Source: Phaeovulum vinaykumarii (GTDB lineage Bacteria; Pseudomonadota; Alphaproteobacteria; Rhodobacterales; Rhodobacteraceae). Taken from it: a stretch of 64,000 bases of DNA. Both the position numbers and the translations under genes were made by a program. The stretch covers positions 62,001 through 126,000 of the forward strand of contig NZ_FTOM01000005.1 of assembly GCF_900156695.1 (NCBI RefSeq). Reading direction: 5' to 3'. Position 1 is the stretch's first letter; the number at the start of each line of letters is the position of its first letter. The notes below the pieces were generated by a model that saw only the letters and a list, made by a program, of their open reading frames with translations, was not told the origin of the DNA and did not search any database. Below are positions 55,947-64,000 of this stretch, piece by piece.

Positions 55947-56372
55947 ATGGACACGGCGGATCGGATCATCGCGGCGCTGGATCTGCGGCCGCATCCCGAA
56001 GGCGGCTGGTATCGGGAAACCTGGGTGGCCGACGCCGCCGAAGGCACGCGCCCGGCCGGCACCGCCATCCTGTTCCTGTTGCGGGCGGGCGAACGCAGCC
56101 ATTGGCACCGGGTGGACGCCGCCGAGATCTGGCATTTCCACGCCGGCGCGCCGCTTGCGCTGCGCATCGCCGAAACCGAGACCGGCCCCGCGCGCAGGCA
56201 TCTTCTGGGCCCGGACGTTCTGGCCGGACACAGCCCCCAAGGCATCGTGCCGCCCCATCACTGGCAGGCGGCCGAGACCACGGGCGCCTATACGCTGGTC
56301 GGCTGCACCGTCAGCCCCGGCTTCCGCTTCGAGGGCTTCACCCTGGCCCCGCCCGGCTTCGACATCCCCTGA
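55947..56372 (+). CDS. Cupin protein of the DUF985 family
   Basis: The 141-residue single-domain cupin begins with the family hallmark LRPHPEGGWYRETW. It has metal-type residues in RSHWHRVDAAEIWHFHAG and ends with TLVGCTVSPGFRFEGFTLAP. It is related to RmlC-like cupins; the function of this family is not established. GGGGAGAGAGAG precedes ATG 55947. It is separated from eno by a terminator and so has its own promoter or depends on read-through. Confidence 0.87.
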   Translation: MDTADRIIAALDLRPHPEGGWYRETWVADAAEGTRPAGTAILFLLRAGERSHWHRVDAAEIWHFHAGAPLALRIAETETGPARRHLLGPDVLAGHSPQGIVPPHHWQAAETTGAYTLVGCTVSPGFRFEGFTLAPPGFDIP

Positions 56373-56419
56373 GCCGGTTGCAAAAGGACAAGTTCCGGCA
56401 GGATTTCCCTTTCCGCAGC

Positions 56420-56450
56420 GGGCGGTGTCGTTGCGAAATGAACACCGCCC
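56420..56450. repeat. Hairpin in the gap after the cupin gene
   Basis: GGGCGGTGT (56420-56428) pairs with ACACCGCCC (56442-56450). No T-run follows on either strand. It lies between the converging DUF985 and yjbQ genes and could act in ending either transcript. The rest of the 182-base gap shows nothing. Confidence 0.5.
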
Positions 56451-56554
56451 CCGACGGATCGGCGCACGGGATGTTGTGTTTTGACGAATTTCGCGCGCGC
56501 AACCGCCCCTGAACCCCGCCCGAAAGTTGCATTCTGAACATTTCGCCGCTGCCG

Positions 56555-56980
56555 TCAGTCCGCGGCGGGCACCAGCATGGCCAGAACCTCGCGCCGCATC
56601 GGCGCCCGGCGATGTTCGAAAAGGTAGATCCCCTGCCAGGTTCCCAGCCCCATCCGCCCGTCGATGACAGGGATCTGCAAGGAGATCGGCAGAAGCGCGG
56701 CCTTGATATGCGCGGGCATGTCGTCGGGGCCTTCGTCGCGGTGGGTGATCCAGCCCATCGCCGGATCATCGGCCGGCGGCACCAGCCGCGCGAAGAAGGC
56801 CTGAAGATCGGCCTGCACGTCGGGGTCGGCGTTCTCCTGGATCAGGAGCGAGGCAGAGGTATGCCGCACCATCAGCGTCAGAACCCCCGTGCGCGGCCGC
56901 GCGCAGAGCCACTCCGCGACGGGGGCGGTGAATTCGGTCAGGCCCGGCCCGCGGGTCTGAAGGGCAAAGATCCGGTGCAT
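56555..56980 (-). CDS. yjbQ: YjbQ family protein (UPF0047)
   Basis: The 141-residue protein has the YjbQ fold with LTLMVRHTSASLLIQENADP in the middle, WITHRDEGPDDMPAHIKAALL, and the end GTWQGIYLFEHRRAP. The family is named secondary thiamine-phosphate synthase because it can complement a thiamine defect weakly; its real role is unknown. The start is ATG 56980 (MHRIFALQTRGPGL), which gives the normal family length; the longer frame overlaps the divergent promoter region. Confidence 0.85.
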   Translation of the reverse strand: MHRIFALQTRGPGLTEFTAPVAEWLCARPRTGVLTLMVRHTSASLLIQENADPDVQADLQAFFARLVPPADDPAMGWITHRDEGPDDMPAHIKAALLPISLQIPVIDGRMGLGTWQGIYLFEHRRAPMRREVLAMLVPAAD

Positions 56981-57113
56981 GGCCAAAGACTTGCGCCCCG
57001 CCGCCCCGGAGGTCAAGCCCTGCCCCCCCGGCATTCGGGCCAACGCGCATTCGGACTTGTCAACCGGGGCGTGCATGCGCTCAGATGGACCCAGCCGCAT
57101 CGGGAGGGTTTCC

Positions 57114-58274
57114 ATGCCCCGCACCATCGTCCTCATGCTCGACGGCACCTCGAACGAGATCGCCGCCAACCGTTCGAACATCCTGCGTCTCTATGGCACG
57201 CTGGAAAAGACGGACCGGCAGGTCGTCTGGTATGATCCCGGCGTCGGCACGCTGGGCCCCGAACGCGCCTGGCTGCGGGCGCGGCGCAAGGCCTCCGAGG
57301 TGTTCGGCATGGCGACGGGCTGGGGCCTAGACGAGAACGTCAAGGAGGCCTATCGCTTCCTGTCCGAGACCTGGGCCCGCGACACCACCCCCGAGAACCG
57401 CGACCGCATCTTCCTGATCGGATTTTCGCGCGGGGCCTATTCGGCGCGGGTGCTGGCGGGGTTCATCCATGCCGTGGGGCTGATAGAGCCGCGCAACCTG
57501 AACCTGCTGGAGTATGCCTATCGCGCCTACAAGCGGATCGGCGAGACCGGCCGGGACAGCGATTTCGACGAGATCCGCCTCTATCGGCGCATCCTGCGCG
57601 CCGAACAGCCGCCGATCCGGGCGCTGGGGCTTTTCGACACCGTGACCTCGGTCATCGAGCAGGGCCGCTTCGGGCCGCGCCTGCGCAGCCATGCCTTCAC
57701 CTCGGTCAACCCGTCGGTGGAAGCGGTGCGCCAGGCGCTGGCCCTTGACGAGCGGCGCACGATGTATCGCCCGCTGCGCTGGCCCGAGGGCGGGCTCTAT
57801 CAGGCCGACCGGCTGGACCGCGCCGCAGCGGCGCGCCCGCAAGACCTGCGCGAGGTGTGGTTTGCCGGGGTCCATTCGGATGTGGGCGGCGGCTATCCCG
57901 AACCCGAGGCGCAGCTGGCCAAGCTGTCGCTGCGCTGGATGGTGGCGGAACTGGCCGCGCTGGGGCTGACGTTCGACGCCGACGCCCTGCGCCTGATCGT
58001 CGAGGGCCAGCCCCCCGGCCAGGGCCATGTCGCCCCCGACCCCGCCGGCGATCCGCATCAGTCGATGAAACCGCTCTGGCGGCTGCTGGAATATCTGCCG
58101 CGCAAGAAGCCCGAGGGCTCGACCCGGCCCGATCTGGCGGGCTGGGTGCTGCCGATGTGCGAGCCGCGCCCGGTGCCGCAAGGCGCACGCATCCACCGTT
58201 CGGCGCTGGAACATGCGCGGCTGAAGGGGCGGGCCTTTCCCAACCTGCCCGCCGATCACCGGATCGAGGGCTGA
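57114..58274 (+). CDS. DUF2235 alpha/beta-hydrolase
   Basis: The 386-residue protein opens MPRTIVLMLDGTSNE, has the nucleophile elbow GFSRGAYSARVLAGF near residue 103, ALGLFDTVTSV near 172 and VWFAGVHSDVGGGY near 260, the last with the likely Asp and His of a catalytic triad. The DUF2235 family includes the Tle1 phospholipase effectors of type VI secretion, but many members are free-standing and of unknown use. There is no signal peptide, no secretion gene nearby and no immunity-like neighbour, so a housekeeping hydrolase is as likely. GGAGGG precedes ATG 57114. Confidence 0.83.
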   Translation: MPRTIVLMLDGTSNEIAANRSNILRLYGTLEKTDRQVVWYDPGVGTLGPERAWLRARRKASEVFGMATGWGLDENVKEAYRFLSETWARDTTPENRDRIFLIGFSRGAYSARVLAGFIHAVGLIEPRNLNLLEYAYRAYKRIGETGRDSDFDEIRLYRRILRAEQPPIRALGLFDTVTSVIEQGRFGPRLRSHAFTSVNPSVEAVRQALALDERRTMYRPLRWPEGGLYQADRLDRAAAARPQDLREVWFAGVHSDVGGGYPEPEAQLAKLSLRWMVAELAALGLTFDADALRLIVEGQPPGQGHVAPDPAGDPHQSMKPLWRLLEYLPRKKPEGSTRPDLAGWVLPMCEPRPVPQGARIHRSALEHARLKGRAFPNLPADHRIEG

Positions 58275-58278
58275 GGCG

Positions 58279-58863
58279 CTATTCCCCCGCCGTCCCTGCG
58301 TCGCCCGCCCCCGCGTCGCCCGCTGCCCCCGCATCGCCCGTCAGCAACGGGCGGATGTCGCGTGCGACGATGCCGGGCGTCAGCGGGCCGGCATAGCGGT
58401 AGAGGATGGTGCCGTCGCCGGCCACGACAAAGGTTTCCGGCACGCCGTAGACACCCCAGTTGACGGCCGTATCGAGCCCCGTGTCATCGGTGCCGATGCG
58501 CTCATAGGGGTTGCCCATCTGGCCCAGGAAAGTCAGCGCCTGGGCGGGCTTGTCCTTGTAATTGACGCCGATCACCTCGACCCCGGCCAGCGCCAGATCG
58601 GTCAGCACCGGATGTTCGATCCGGCAGGGCGCGCACCACGACGCCCAGAAGTTCACCAGCTTGGGCGCCCCGTCGCGCAGATCGGCGTCGGTGGGCGCCG
58701 TTGACCCCGGCAGCGTGCCCAGCACCAGCGCCGGCGCAGGCTTGCCCACCAGCGCCGAGGGCAGCGCGCGCGGGTCTTCGCGCTGCATGCCCCAGACGAA
58801 CAGCCCCGCCAGCCCCGCAAAGATCAGCGGCGGCAGCACGACCAGCGGCGAAATCCTAGCCAT
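58279..58863 (-). CDS. ccmG: Cytochrome c biogenesis thioredoxin CcmG (HelX/DsbE)
   Basis: The 194-residue membrane-anchored thioredoxin has one N-terminal helix (VVLPPLIFAGLAGLFVWGM) and a periplasmic domain with the active site FWASWCAPCRIEH near residue 79, followed by the cis-proline region YGVPETFVVAGDG. It keeps apocytochrome c cysteines reduced for heme attachment. It is the last gene of the secDF-ccm series and ends four bases from the converging DUF2235 gene. A short Gly/Ala/Asp tail ends the protein. It overlaps ccmD by eight bases. Confidence 0.93.
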   Translation of the reverse strand: MARISPLVVLPPLIFAGLAGLFVWGMQREDPRALPSALVGKPAPALVLGTLPGSTAPTDADLRDGAPKLVNFWASWCAPCRIEHPVLTDLALAGVEVIGVNYKDKPAQALTFLGQMGNPYERIGTDDTGLDTAVNWGVYGVPETFVVAGDGTILYRYAGPLTPGIVARDIRPLLTGDAGAAGDAGAGDAGTAGE

Positions 58864-59038
58864 TGTCCGGTTCTCCCTCTTGCTTGGCCCCGCGCGCCCG
58901 CGCCTCCATCGCCGCAAGCGCACGACGCACCCGCGCGCCGCGCCAGAGGCTGGCCACCACGATCCAGGCCAGCAGCACCAGCGTCGCGCCATAGGCCGTC
59001 ATCACCACGGCCCCGTATTTGCCCAGTTCGGGAAACAT
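58856..59038 (-). CDS. ccmD: Heme exporter small subunit CcmD
   Basis: The 60-residue protein has one membrane helix (GAVVMTAYGATLVLLAWIVV) and a basic C-terminal tail, as usual for CcmD, which helps release holo-CcmE from CcmABC. ATG 59038 overlaps the ccmC stop by one base and has GGAGG upstream; a GTG just before it is also possible. Confidence 0.88.
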   Translation of the reverse strand: MFPELGKYGAVVMTAYGATLVLLAWIVVASLWRGARVRRALAAMEARARGAKQEGEPDNG

Positions 59039-59772
59039 CACGCCTCCTCCATGCGCGCGCGCGCCTCAAGCGCCCGCATCCGGCGCAGACGGATCTCGGT
59101 GCGGGTGCGCACCAGCACCAGCGCCACGAACAGCGCCACGAACCCCGCCATCGCCAGCAGCAGCGGATACCAGTAGACGTCGGACACGTGCTCCTGCTTG
59201 TCGAGCGAGAGCGAGGCGCCCTGATGCAGGCCCTGGTTCCAGAAATTGACCGCATAGCGCGACAGAAGCGCAAAGACCGAACCCACGAGGCACAGCACCC
59301 CGGTCAGGTCGGCCGCGGTGTCGGGGTTCTCGACCGCCTCCCACAGCGCCATGTAGCCCAGGTAGAACAGGAACAGGATCAGGAACGAGGTCAGCCGCGG
59401 ATCCCATTCCCACCAGGTGCCCCACATCGGCTGGCCCCAGATCGCCCCGGTGATCAGCGCGATCAGCGTCATCACCATGCCGATGGGGGCCGCCGCCTTG
59501 GCCGCCAGCGCCGACACATGATGGCGCCGCACGATCCAGATCAGCGAGGTGACCAGCATCATCACCCAGATGTTGATCGCCATCATCGCTGCGGGCACGT
59601 GGATATAGATGATCTTGACGGTCGAGCCGAAATTCTGCGCCTCGGGGGTGAAGAAGAAGCCCCAGACCAGCCCGCCGACCAGCGACACGATGGCCAGGCC
59701 CCAGGCCCAGGGCATCAGCCAGCGCGAGGTCTGCATGAACTTCACGGGGTTTGCGTATTCCCAGATCGACAT
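59038..59772 (-). CDS. ccmC: Heme-handling protein CcmC
   Basis: The 244-residue membrane protein has six helices and the tryptophan-rich periplasmic motif WGTWWEWDPR near residue 118. Histidines in YIHVPAAMMAIN and in the NQGLHQGASLSL region are the heme ligands of the family. It attaches heme to CcmE. ccmB lies 45 bases upstream. Confidence 0.95.
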   Translation of the reverse strand: MSIWEYANPVKFMQTSRWLMPWAWGLAIVSLVGGLVWGFFFTPEAQNFGSTVKIIYIHVPAAMMAINIWVMMLVTSLIWIVRRHHVSALAAKAAAPIGMVMTLIALITGAIWGQPMWGTWWEWDPRLTSFLILFLFYLGYMALWEAVENPDTAADLTGVLCLVGSVFALLSRYAVNFWNQGLHQGASLSLDKQEHVSDVYWYPLLLAMAGFVALFVALVLVRTRTEIRLRRMRALEARARMEEA

Positions 59773-59817
59773 CTTTTCCCGCTTGCCTTTCCGCTGGCCT
59801 TGAATGTCAGGCGCGCT

Positions 59818-60474
59818 TCATCTCAGGTTCACGCGCAGCGCCGCCGCCGCGGCAAAGGGCACCAGCGCCAGCGCCCCAAGCGTGATCCCCGCTTCCAGCG
59901 CCAGCGCCACCATGTGGTCGGTGCCCGCCAGGACACGCCGCACCACCTCGGCGCCGAAGATCAATGTGGGGATATAAAGCGGCAACACAAGAAGCGACAA
60001 GAGAAGACCGCCGCGCTTGAGCCCCACGGTGATCGCCGCACCGAAGGTGCCCAGCACCGACAGCGCCGGCGTGCCGACCGCAAGCGAGACGACAAGCCAC
60101 AGATGCCCCGGCCAGGGCAGATGCAGCAGCACCCCGAAAAGGGGCGCGGCCAGGATCAGCGGCAGGCCGGTCGTGATCCAATGCGCCAGCGCCTTCATCA
60201 CCGCCACCGCCTCGAGCGGCAGAGGCGAGGTCGCCAGTAGCTCGAGCGAGCCATCCTCGTGATCGAGCGCGAAGATCCGGTCGAGCGACAGCAGACAGGC
60301 CAGAAGCGCCCCCACCCACAGGATGCCCGGCGCGATCACCGCCAGAACGCCGCCCTCGGGGCCGACGCCAAAGGGAACCAGCGTGGTCACGATCAGGAAG
60401 AACGCCAGCCCCAGCCCGAAACCGCCGCCGGCGCGGATGGCAAGGCGCAGGTCACGCAGGAAGAGCGCCCACAT
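59818..60474 (-). CDS. ccmB: Heme exporter subunit CcmB
   Basis: The 218-residue membrane protein has six helices and starts MWALFLRDLRLAIRAGGGFG. The family block LFALDHEDGSLE is represented by RIFALDHEDGSLELL, followed by PLPLEAVAVMKALAHW. It forms the membrane part of the CcmAB ATPase that frees holo-CcmE. The start ATG 60474 is 49 bases after ccmA; the longer frame overlaps ccmA and is rejected. Confidence 0.94.
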   Translation of the reverse strand: MWALFLRDLRLAIRAGGGFGLGLAFFLIVTTLVPFGVGPEGGVLAVIAPGILWVGALLACLLSLDRIFALDHEDGSLELLATSPLPLEAVAVMKALAHWITTGLPLILAAPLFGVLLHLPWPGHLWLVVSLAVGTPALSVLGTFGAAITVGLKRGGLLLSLLVLPLYIPTLIFGAEVVRRVLAGTDHMVALALEAGITLGALALVPFAAAAALRVNLR

Positions 60475-60523
60475 CAGCGGCCCCCTTTCGGGCACGAATG
60501 ATCCCAAGGGCAGCGGCGGGCGC

Positions 60524-61162
60524 TCATGCGAAGGCCTCGTCGAAACTGCCGCGGTGGCCGCCCTGTTCGGGCGGGCGGGCGCGATAGGCGCCCAGATCCA
60601 GAACGCGGGCCTCCTGCTCGAGACCCAGGCCGATATGGGTGGCGATGACCGCCGCCCCCCCGCGCGCCAGATGATCGCGCACGACGCCCGCAAACAGCGC
60701 CACCGAGGCGGTGTCGAGCGACACGGTGGGCTCGTCCAGAAGCCACAGCCGCCGCCCCGTCACCAGAAGCCGCGCCAGCCCCAGCCGGCGCTTCTGCCCC
60801 GCCGACAGGTTCTGCGCCGGGCGATCGCGCAGGCTGCGCAGGTTCATCGCCGCCAGCGCCGCGTCAATCTCGGGCTGGCCATGGACGCGGGCCCAGAAGG
60901 TCAGGTTCTCGGCCACGGTCAGGGTGGATTTCAGCCCGTCGGCATGAGCGGCATAGGTCAGGATCTCGGGGTCGACCGCGATGGTCCCGCGCAGCGGCGG
61001 TTGCAGGCCGGCCAGCGTGCGCAAAAGCGTGGTCTTGCCCAGCCCGTTGGGGCCGCGCAGCACCAGCGCCGTGCCGGGGGCGACGTCGAAGCCCACGCCC
61101 TCGATCAGCGCCACACCGCCGCGCGCCACGGCCACATCCTGCACCGACAGAAGCGCGCTCAT
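60524..61162 (-). CDS. ccmA: Heme exporter ATPase CcmA
   Basis: The 212-residue ABC ATPase of cytochrome c maturation has Walker [18 protein letters not shown] near residue 35, the signature [15 protein letters not shown] near 127 and Walker [13 protein letters not shown] near 147. Its ATG overlaps the stop of the small gene upstream (ATGA). It is the first ccm gene here and follows secDF in the same direction, as described for R. capsulatus helA. Confidence 0.95.
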   Translation of the reverse strand: MSALLSVQDVAVARGGVALIEGVGFDVAPGTALVLRGPNGLGKTTLLRTLAGLQPPLRGTIAVDPEILTYAAHADGLKSTLTVAENLTFWARVHGQPEIDAALAAMNLRSLRDRPAQNLSAGQKRRLGLARLLVTGRRLWLLDEPTVSLDTASVALFAGVVRDHLARGGAAVIATHIGLGLEQEARVLDLGAYRARPPEQGGHRGSFDEAFA

Positions 61163-61542
61163 CCGCCGGCCCCCGCGCCCGTCTCGGGCAGCGGCAGCAG
61201 CGCCGCGCAGACCCGCCGGCCCTCGGACAGAAGTTCGTTGTAGCTGCGCGCGGCCGAGCGGGTGGACATGGCCTCGAAGCGCAGCCCCGCGGCCTGAAGC
61301 GCCCGGCCCAGATCGGCCGGCACGGGCGCGAAATCGGCACCCATGCCCAGAAAGACGATCTCGAGGCCCTGCGCAAAGCCGATCAGCCCCGCGGCATCGG
61401 CCGGCCCGCCCCAATCGGCGGCGCGCTCGGCGCGCACCAGAACCGGGCCGCGCCGGACCGCCCCCGCGATGCGGAAACCGCCCGCCCCCAGCGCGTCGAT
61501 CATGGTCGCCCCGGCGGCGGGATCGAAGCGCCTGAGGCTCAC
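61159..61542 (-). CDS. Mth938-like domain protein
   Basis: The 127-residue protein is of the Mth938/NDUFAF3-like fold: [66 protein letters not shown]. The human relative helps assemble respiratory complex I; the bacterial role is unknown. The start is the GTG at 61542, which overlaps the secF stop as GTGA, and the stop overlaps the ccmA start as ATGA. It is thus coupled on both sides between a protein-export gene and a heme-export gene. Confidence 0.82.
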   Translation of the reverse strand: MSLRRFDPAAGATMIDALGAGGFRIAGAVRRGPVLVRAERAADWGGPADAAGLIGFAQGLEIVFLGMGADFAPVPADLGRALQAAGLRFEAMSTRSAARSYNELLSEGRRVCAALLPLPETGAGAGG

Positions 61543-62504
61543 GGGCGCGCGTCCTCGGGGCCTTCGGGCGCGGGCTTGGACCAGTCGCGCTTGACGCCCA
61601 GCCACAGCACGATGTTCTTGGCCACGAAGACCGACGACCAGGTGCCGACGATCACGCCCCAGGTCATGGCGAAGACGAAGCCGCGGATCACGTCGCCGCC
61701 CAGCACCAGAAGCGCGATCAGCGCCAGAAGCGTGGTCCCCGAGGTCATCACCGTGCGCGACAGCGTTTCGTTGACGGCCAGGTTCATCACGTCGCGCAGC
61801 GGCGTCGTCTTGTATTTGATCAGGTTCTCGCGCAGCCGGTCGAAGACGACCACGGTGTCGTTGATCGAATAGCCCAGGATCGTCAGCAGCGCGGCAATGA
61901 TCGCCAGGTCGAACTTGATCTGGAGAACCGCGAAGATCCCCACCGTGACCATGATGTCATGGACCAGCGCGGCCACGGCGCCCACGGCGAACTGCCATTC
62001 GAAGCGCAGCCAGATATAGATCAGGATCGCCACCGTGGCCGAGGCCACGGCGATGATCGCGGTCTTGATCAGCTCGCCCGAGACCTTGGGCCCGACGGAT
62101 TCGACCGCCTCGAAGCCAAGGCTGGGGTCCACCGCCTGAAGCGCGCCCTCGATGGCCGACAGCGCCTCGGGGCCCAGGCTCTCGGCGCCATCCTGCGCCT
62201 GAACCCGGATCTGGGCCACGTTCTTTTCGGGGCCGAAGGTGGGGTCGAACACCTCCGAGATCGACACATCGCCCAGATCCAGCGGCGCGATGGCGGCGCG
62301 ATAGGCGCCCACGTCGACGGGCTGGGTGGCCTCGGTGCGGATGGTGGTGCCACCACGGAAGTCGATGCCGAAGTTCAGGCCGAAGATCAGCACCGCGATC
62401 AGCGAGGCCACGACCATCGCACCCGAGAAGCCCAGCGTGACCCACTGGTAGCGGAAGAAGTCGATCGAGGTCTTCTCGGGGACGAGCTTGAGACGGAATG
62501 CCAT
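61539..62504 (-). CDS. secF: Protein translocase subunit SecF
   Basis: The 321-residue membrane protein has six helices and the RND-like SecD/F fold. Marks are [16 protein letters not shown] near residue 46, [19 protein letters not shown] near 213 and [12 protein letters not shown]-like [16 protein letters not shown]. With SecD it uses the proton gradient to pull exported proteins from SecYEG. secD lies nine bases upstream. Confidence 0.95.
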   Translation of the reverse strand: MAFRLKLVPEKTSIDFFRYQWVTLGFSGAMVVASLIAVLIFGLNFGIDFRGGTTIRTEATQPVDVGAYRAAIAPLDLGDVSISEVFDPTFGPEKNVAQIRVQAQDGAESLGPEALSAIEGALQAVDPSLGFEAVESVGPKVSGELIKTAIIAVASATVAILIYIWLRFEWQFAVGAVAALVHDIMVTVGIFAVLQIKFDLAIIAALLTILGYSINDTVVVFDRLRENLIKYKTTPLRDVMNLAVNETLSRTVMTSGTTLLALIALLVLGGDVIRGFVFAMTWGVIVGTWSSVFVAKNIVLWLGVKRDWSKPAPEGPEDARP

Positions 62505-62513
62505 GACTGCCCC

Positions 62514-64000
62514 TTACAGCGAGAGGGTTTTCGGACGGCGACGCTGGAACCAGGTCACCACGAAGAGCCGCGTGACCCAGATCGCCGTGAAGACCGAGGT
62601 CAGGATGCCGACCGCCAGCGTCACCGCGAAGCCGCGCACCGGGCCCGAGCCCGCGAAGAACAGGATCGCGGCGGTGATGAAGGTGGTGATATTGGCGTCC
62701 ACGATGGCCGACATGGCGCGCTGATAGCCCTGCTCGATGGCGCGGGCCGGGCCGCGCGCGCTGCGCAATTCCTCGCGGATGCGCTCGAAGACCAGCACGT
62801 TGGCATCGACCGCCATGCCGATCGTCAGCACGATCCCGGCGATGCCCGGCAGCGTCAACGTGCCGCCGATGGCCGAGAGCACGCCGAAGATCAGCGCCAC
62901 GTTGATGAGAAGCGCAAAGCCCGCCATCACCCCGAAGAGACCATAGCTGGCGATCATGAACACGACCACCGCGCCCAGGCCGACCATGGCGGCGATGCGC
63001 CCGGCCTCGATCGAATCCTGGCCCAGTTCCGGGCCGATGGTGCGTTCCTCGAGGAAGGTCATCCCCGCCGGCAGCGCGCCTGCGCGCAGCAGCACGGCCA
63101 GGTTGGTCGATTCCTCGACCGTGAAATTCCCGGTGATGATGCCCGATCCGCCGGCGATATGCGCCTGGATCACGGGCGCCGAGATCACCTCGCCGTCCAG
63201 CACGATGGCGAAGGGCTCGCCGATATGGGCGGCGGTGTAATCGCCGAACTTGCGCGCGCCGGTGGGGTTAAAGCGGAAGGACACCGCCGGGCGGCCGTTC
63301 TGGTCGAAATCGGGGCGCGCATCGACCAGCTCGTCGCCGGTCACGACCGGGGCGCTCTCGAGTTCGTAGTAAAGATCGGGGGTTTCGGCCGAGGGCAGGA
63401 TCTCGCGGCCCAGCCCCGGCGCGGCCGAAGGCGTGGCATTGCGCCGGACCACCGGCTGGAAGGTCAGCTTGGCCGTGGTGCCGATCAGCGCCTTGAGTTC
63501 CTCGGCCGAGCCGAGGCCGGGCACCTCGATCAGGATGCGGTCGGCGCCCTGGCGCTGGATCGTGGGCTCGCGCGTGCCGACCTCGTCGACGCGGCGGCGG
63601 ATGATCTCGAGGCTCTGCTGGATCGTGCGCGTGTCCATCGCCGTGCGTTCGGCCTCGGACAGGCGCACGATCAGCTTGCCGCCCGCCGCGGTGACCTCAA
63701 GATCGTCCTGACCCACGCCGGTCAGCGTGACCACGGGCGTGGCCAGCTTGCGCGCGGCCGCGACCGCGGTGGCCATTTCCTCGGGATTGGCGATCTGGAC
63801 GTGCAGCTCGCCTTCGGGGCCGGGCACGCGGCGAATCCCGCCGATGGTGGCGCGTTCGGCCGCCAGCGTCCGGCGCAGTTCGGGCCAGAGCGCCTCCATC
63901 CGGGCCTTGTAGGCGTCGGCCACATGGACCTCGGCCAGAAGATGGGCGCCGCCGCGCAGGTCAAGGCCCAGATTGACCAGCCCCGAGGGCAGGAAATCCG
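62514..64000 (-). CDS. secD: Protein translocase subunit SecD, start outside window
   Basis: About 495 codons are present; the frame enters from the right edge with DFLPSGLVNLGLDLRGGAHLL, which is the family's conserved start of the large periplasmic domain, so only the N-terminal helix and a few residues are missing. The P1 head domain follows, then six helices with IGMAVDANVLVFERIREEL near the middle of the membrane part and a basic end. Codon use and length fit a normal SecD. Confidence 0.96.
   Translation of the reverse strand, partial: DFLPSGLVNLGLDLRGGAHLLAEVHVADAYKARMEALWPELRRTLAAERATIGGIRRVPGPEGELHVQIANPEEMATAVAAARKLATPVVTLTGVGQDDLEVTAAGGKLIVRLSEAERTAMDTRTIQQSLEIIRRRVDEVGTREPTIQRQGADRILIEVPGLGSAEELKALIGTTAKLTFQPVVRRNATPSAAPGLGREILPSAETPDLYYELESAPVVTGDELVDARPDFDQNGRPAVSFRFNPTGARKFGDYTAAHIGEPFAIVLDGEVISAPVIQAHIAGGSGIITGNFTVEESTNLAVLLRAGALPAGMTFLEERTIGPELGQDSIEAGRIAAMVGLGAVVVFMIASYGLFGVMAGFALLINVALIFGVLSAIGGTLTLPGIAGIVLTIGMAVDANVLVFERIREELRSARGPARAIEQGYQRAMSAIVDANITTFITAAILFFAGSGPVRGFAVTLAVGILTSVFTAIWVTRLFVVTWFQRRRPKTLSL

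Overview
The window is 64 kb of very GC-rich DNA, close to 70% by eye, densely packed with genes in short operons on both strands. The gene content and order point to an alphaproteobacterium of the order Rhodobacterales (Rhodobacter/Paracoccus/roseobacter relatives). Four things support this: an opgG-opgI-opgH-opgC glucan operon; the arrangement trpE / polysaccharide-deacetylase-like gene / trpGDC-moaC-moeA; secDF followed by ccmABCDG (helABCDX of Rhodobacter capsulatus); and a SAM/SAH-type riboswitch in front of metK, a class known from Rhodobacterales. I found no phage, CRISPR array, rRNA or tRNA. The one mobile element is a decayed IS5-family copy.

Layout. 1-1.7 kb: end of a P-loop kinase gene and a urate hydroxylase (puuD). 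2.1-10.3 kb: osmoadaptation block, with the glucan operon opgGIHC (+) converging on a glycine betaine/proline-type ABC transporter proXWV (-). 10.9-12.1 kb: class I/II aminotransferase. 12.3-21.7 kb: ppiD-like chaperone, trpE, a deacetylase-like gene on the opposite strand, then the overlapping run trpG-trpD-trpC-moaC-moeA. 21.9-23.8 kb: LysE and MFS exporters. 23.85-24.7 kb: the IS5-family remnant, inserted in the stop codon of mfd (24.7-28.3 kb, -). 28.4-32.1 kb: a small membrane protein, hemB, a SYLF lipoprotein and a lytic transglycosylase. 32.3-41.2 kb (-): a long leftward series miaB, ompA-like gene, lipoprotein, phoH, ybeY, corC, lnt, riboswitch, metK. 41.3-49 kb: an unrecognised protein, SnoaL-like protein, FAD-linked oxidase, aminopeptidase P, nucleoside hydrolase and an orphan iron-binding protein. 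49.3-58.3 kb: ABC-F ATPase, ndk, selO, an EamA transporter, eno, a DUF985 cupin, yjbQ and a DUF2235 hydrolase. 58.3-64 kb (-): secD-secF-Mth938-ccmA-ccmB-ccmC-ccmD-ccmG, with secD running off the end.

Most of the window is housekeeping. The parts that reward a second look are the metK leader RNA; the IS copy whose target duplication is the mfd stop codon; two neighbouring envelope genes (38.7-39.5 kb) that share a short Cys/Trp-rich module I cannot name; a nested dyad in front of them; the tiny opgI-like gene; large related hairpins around 48.9-49.2 kb; and several intergenic tandem repeats with a 16-bp period.
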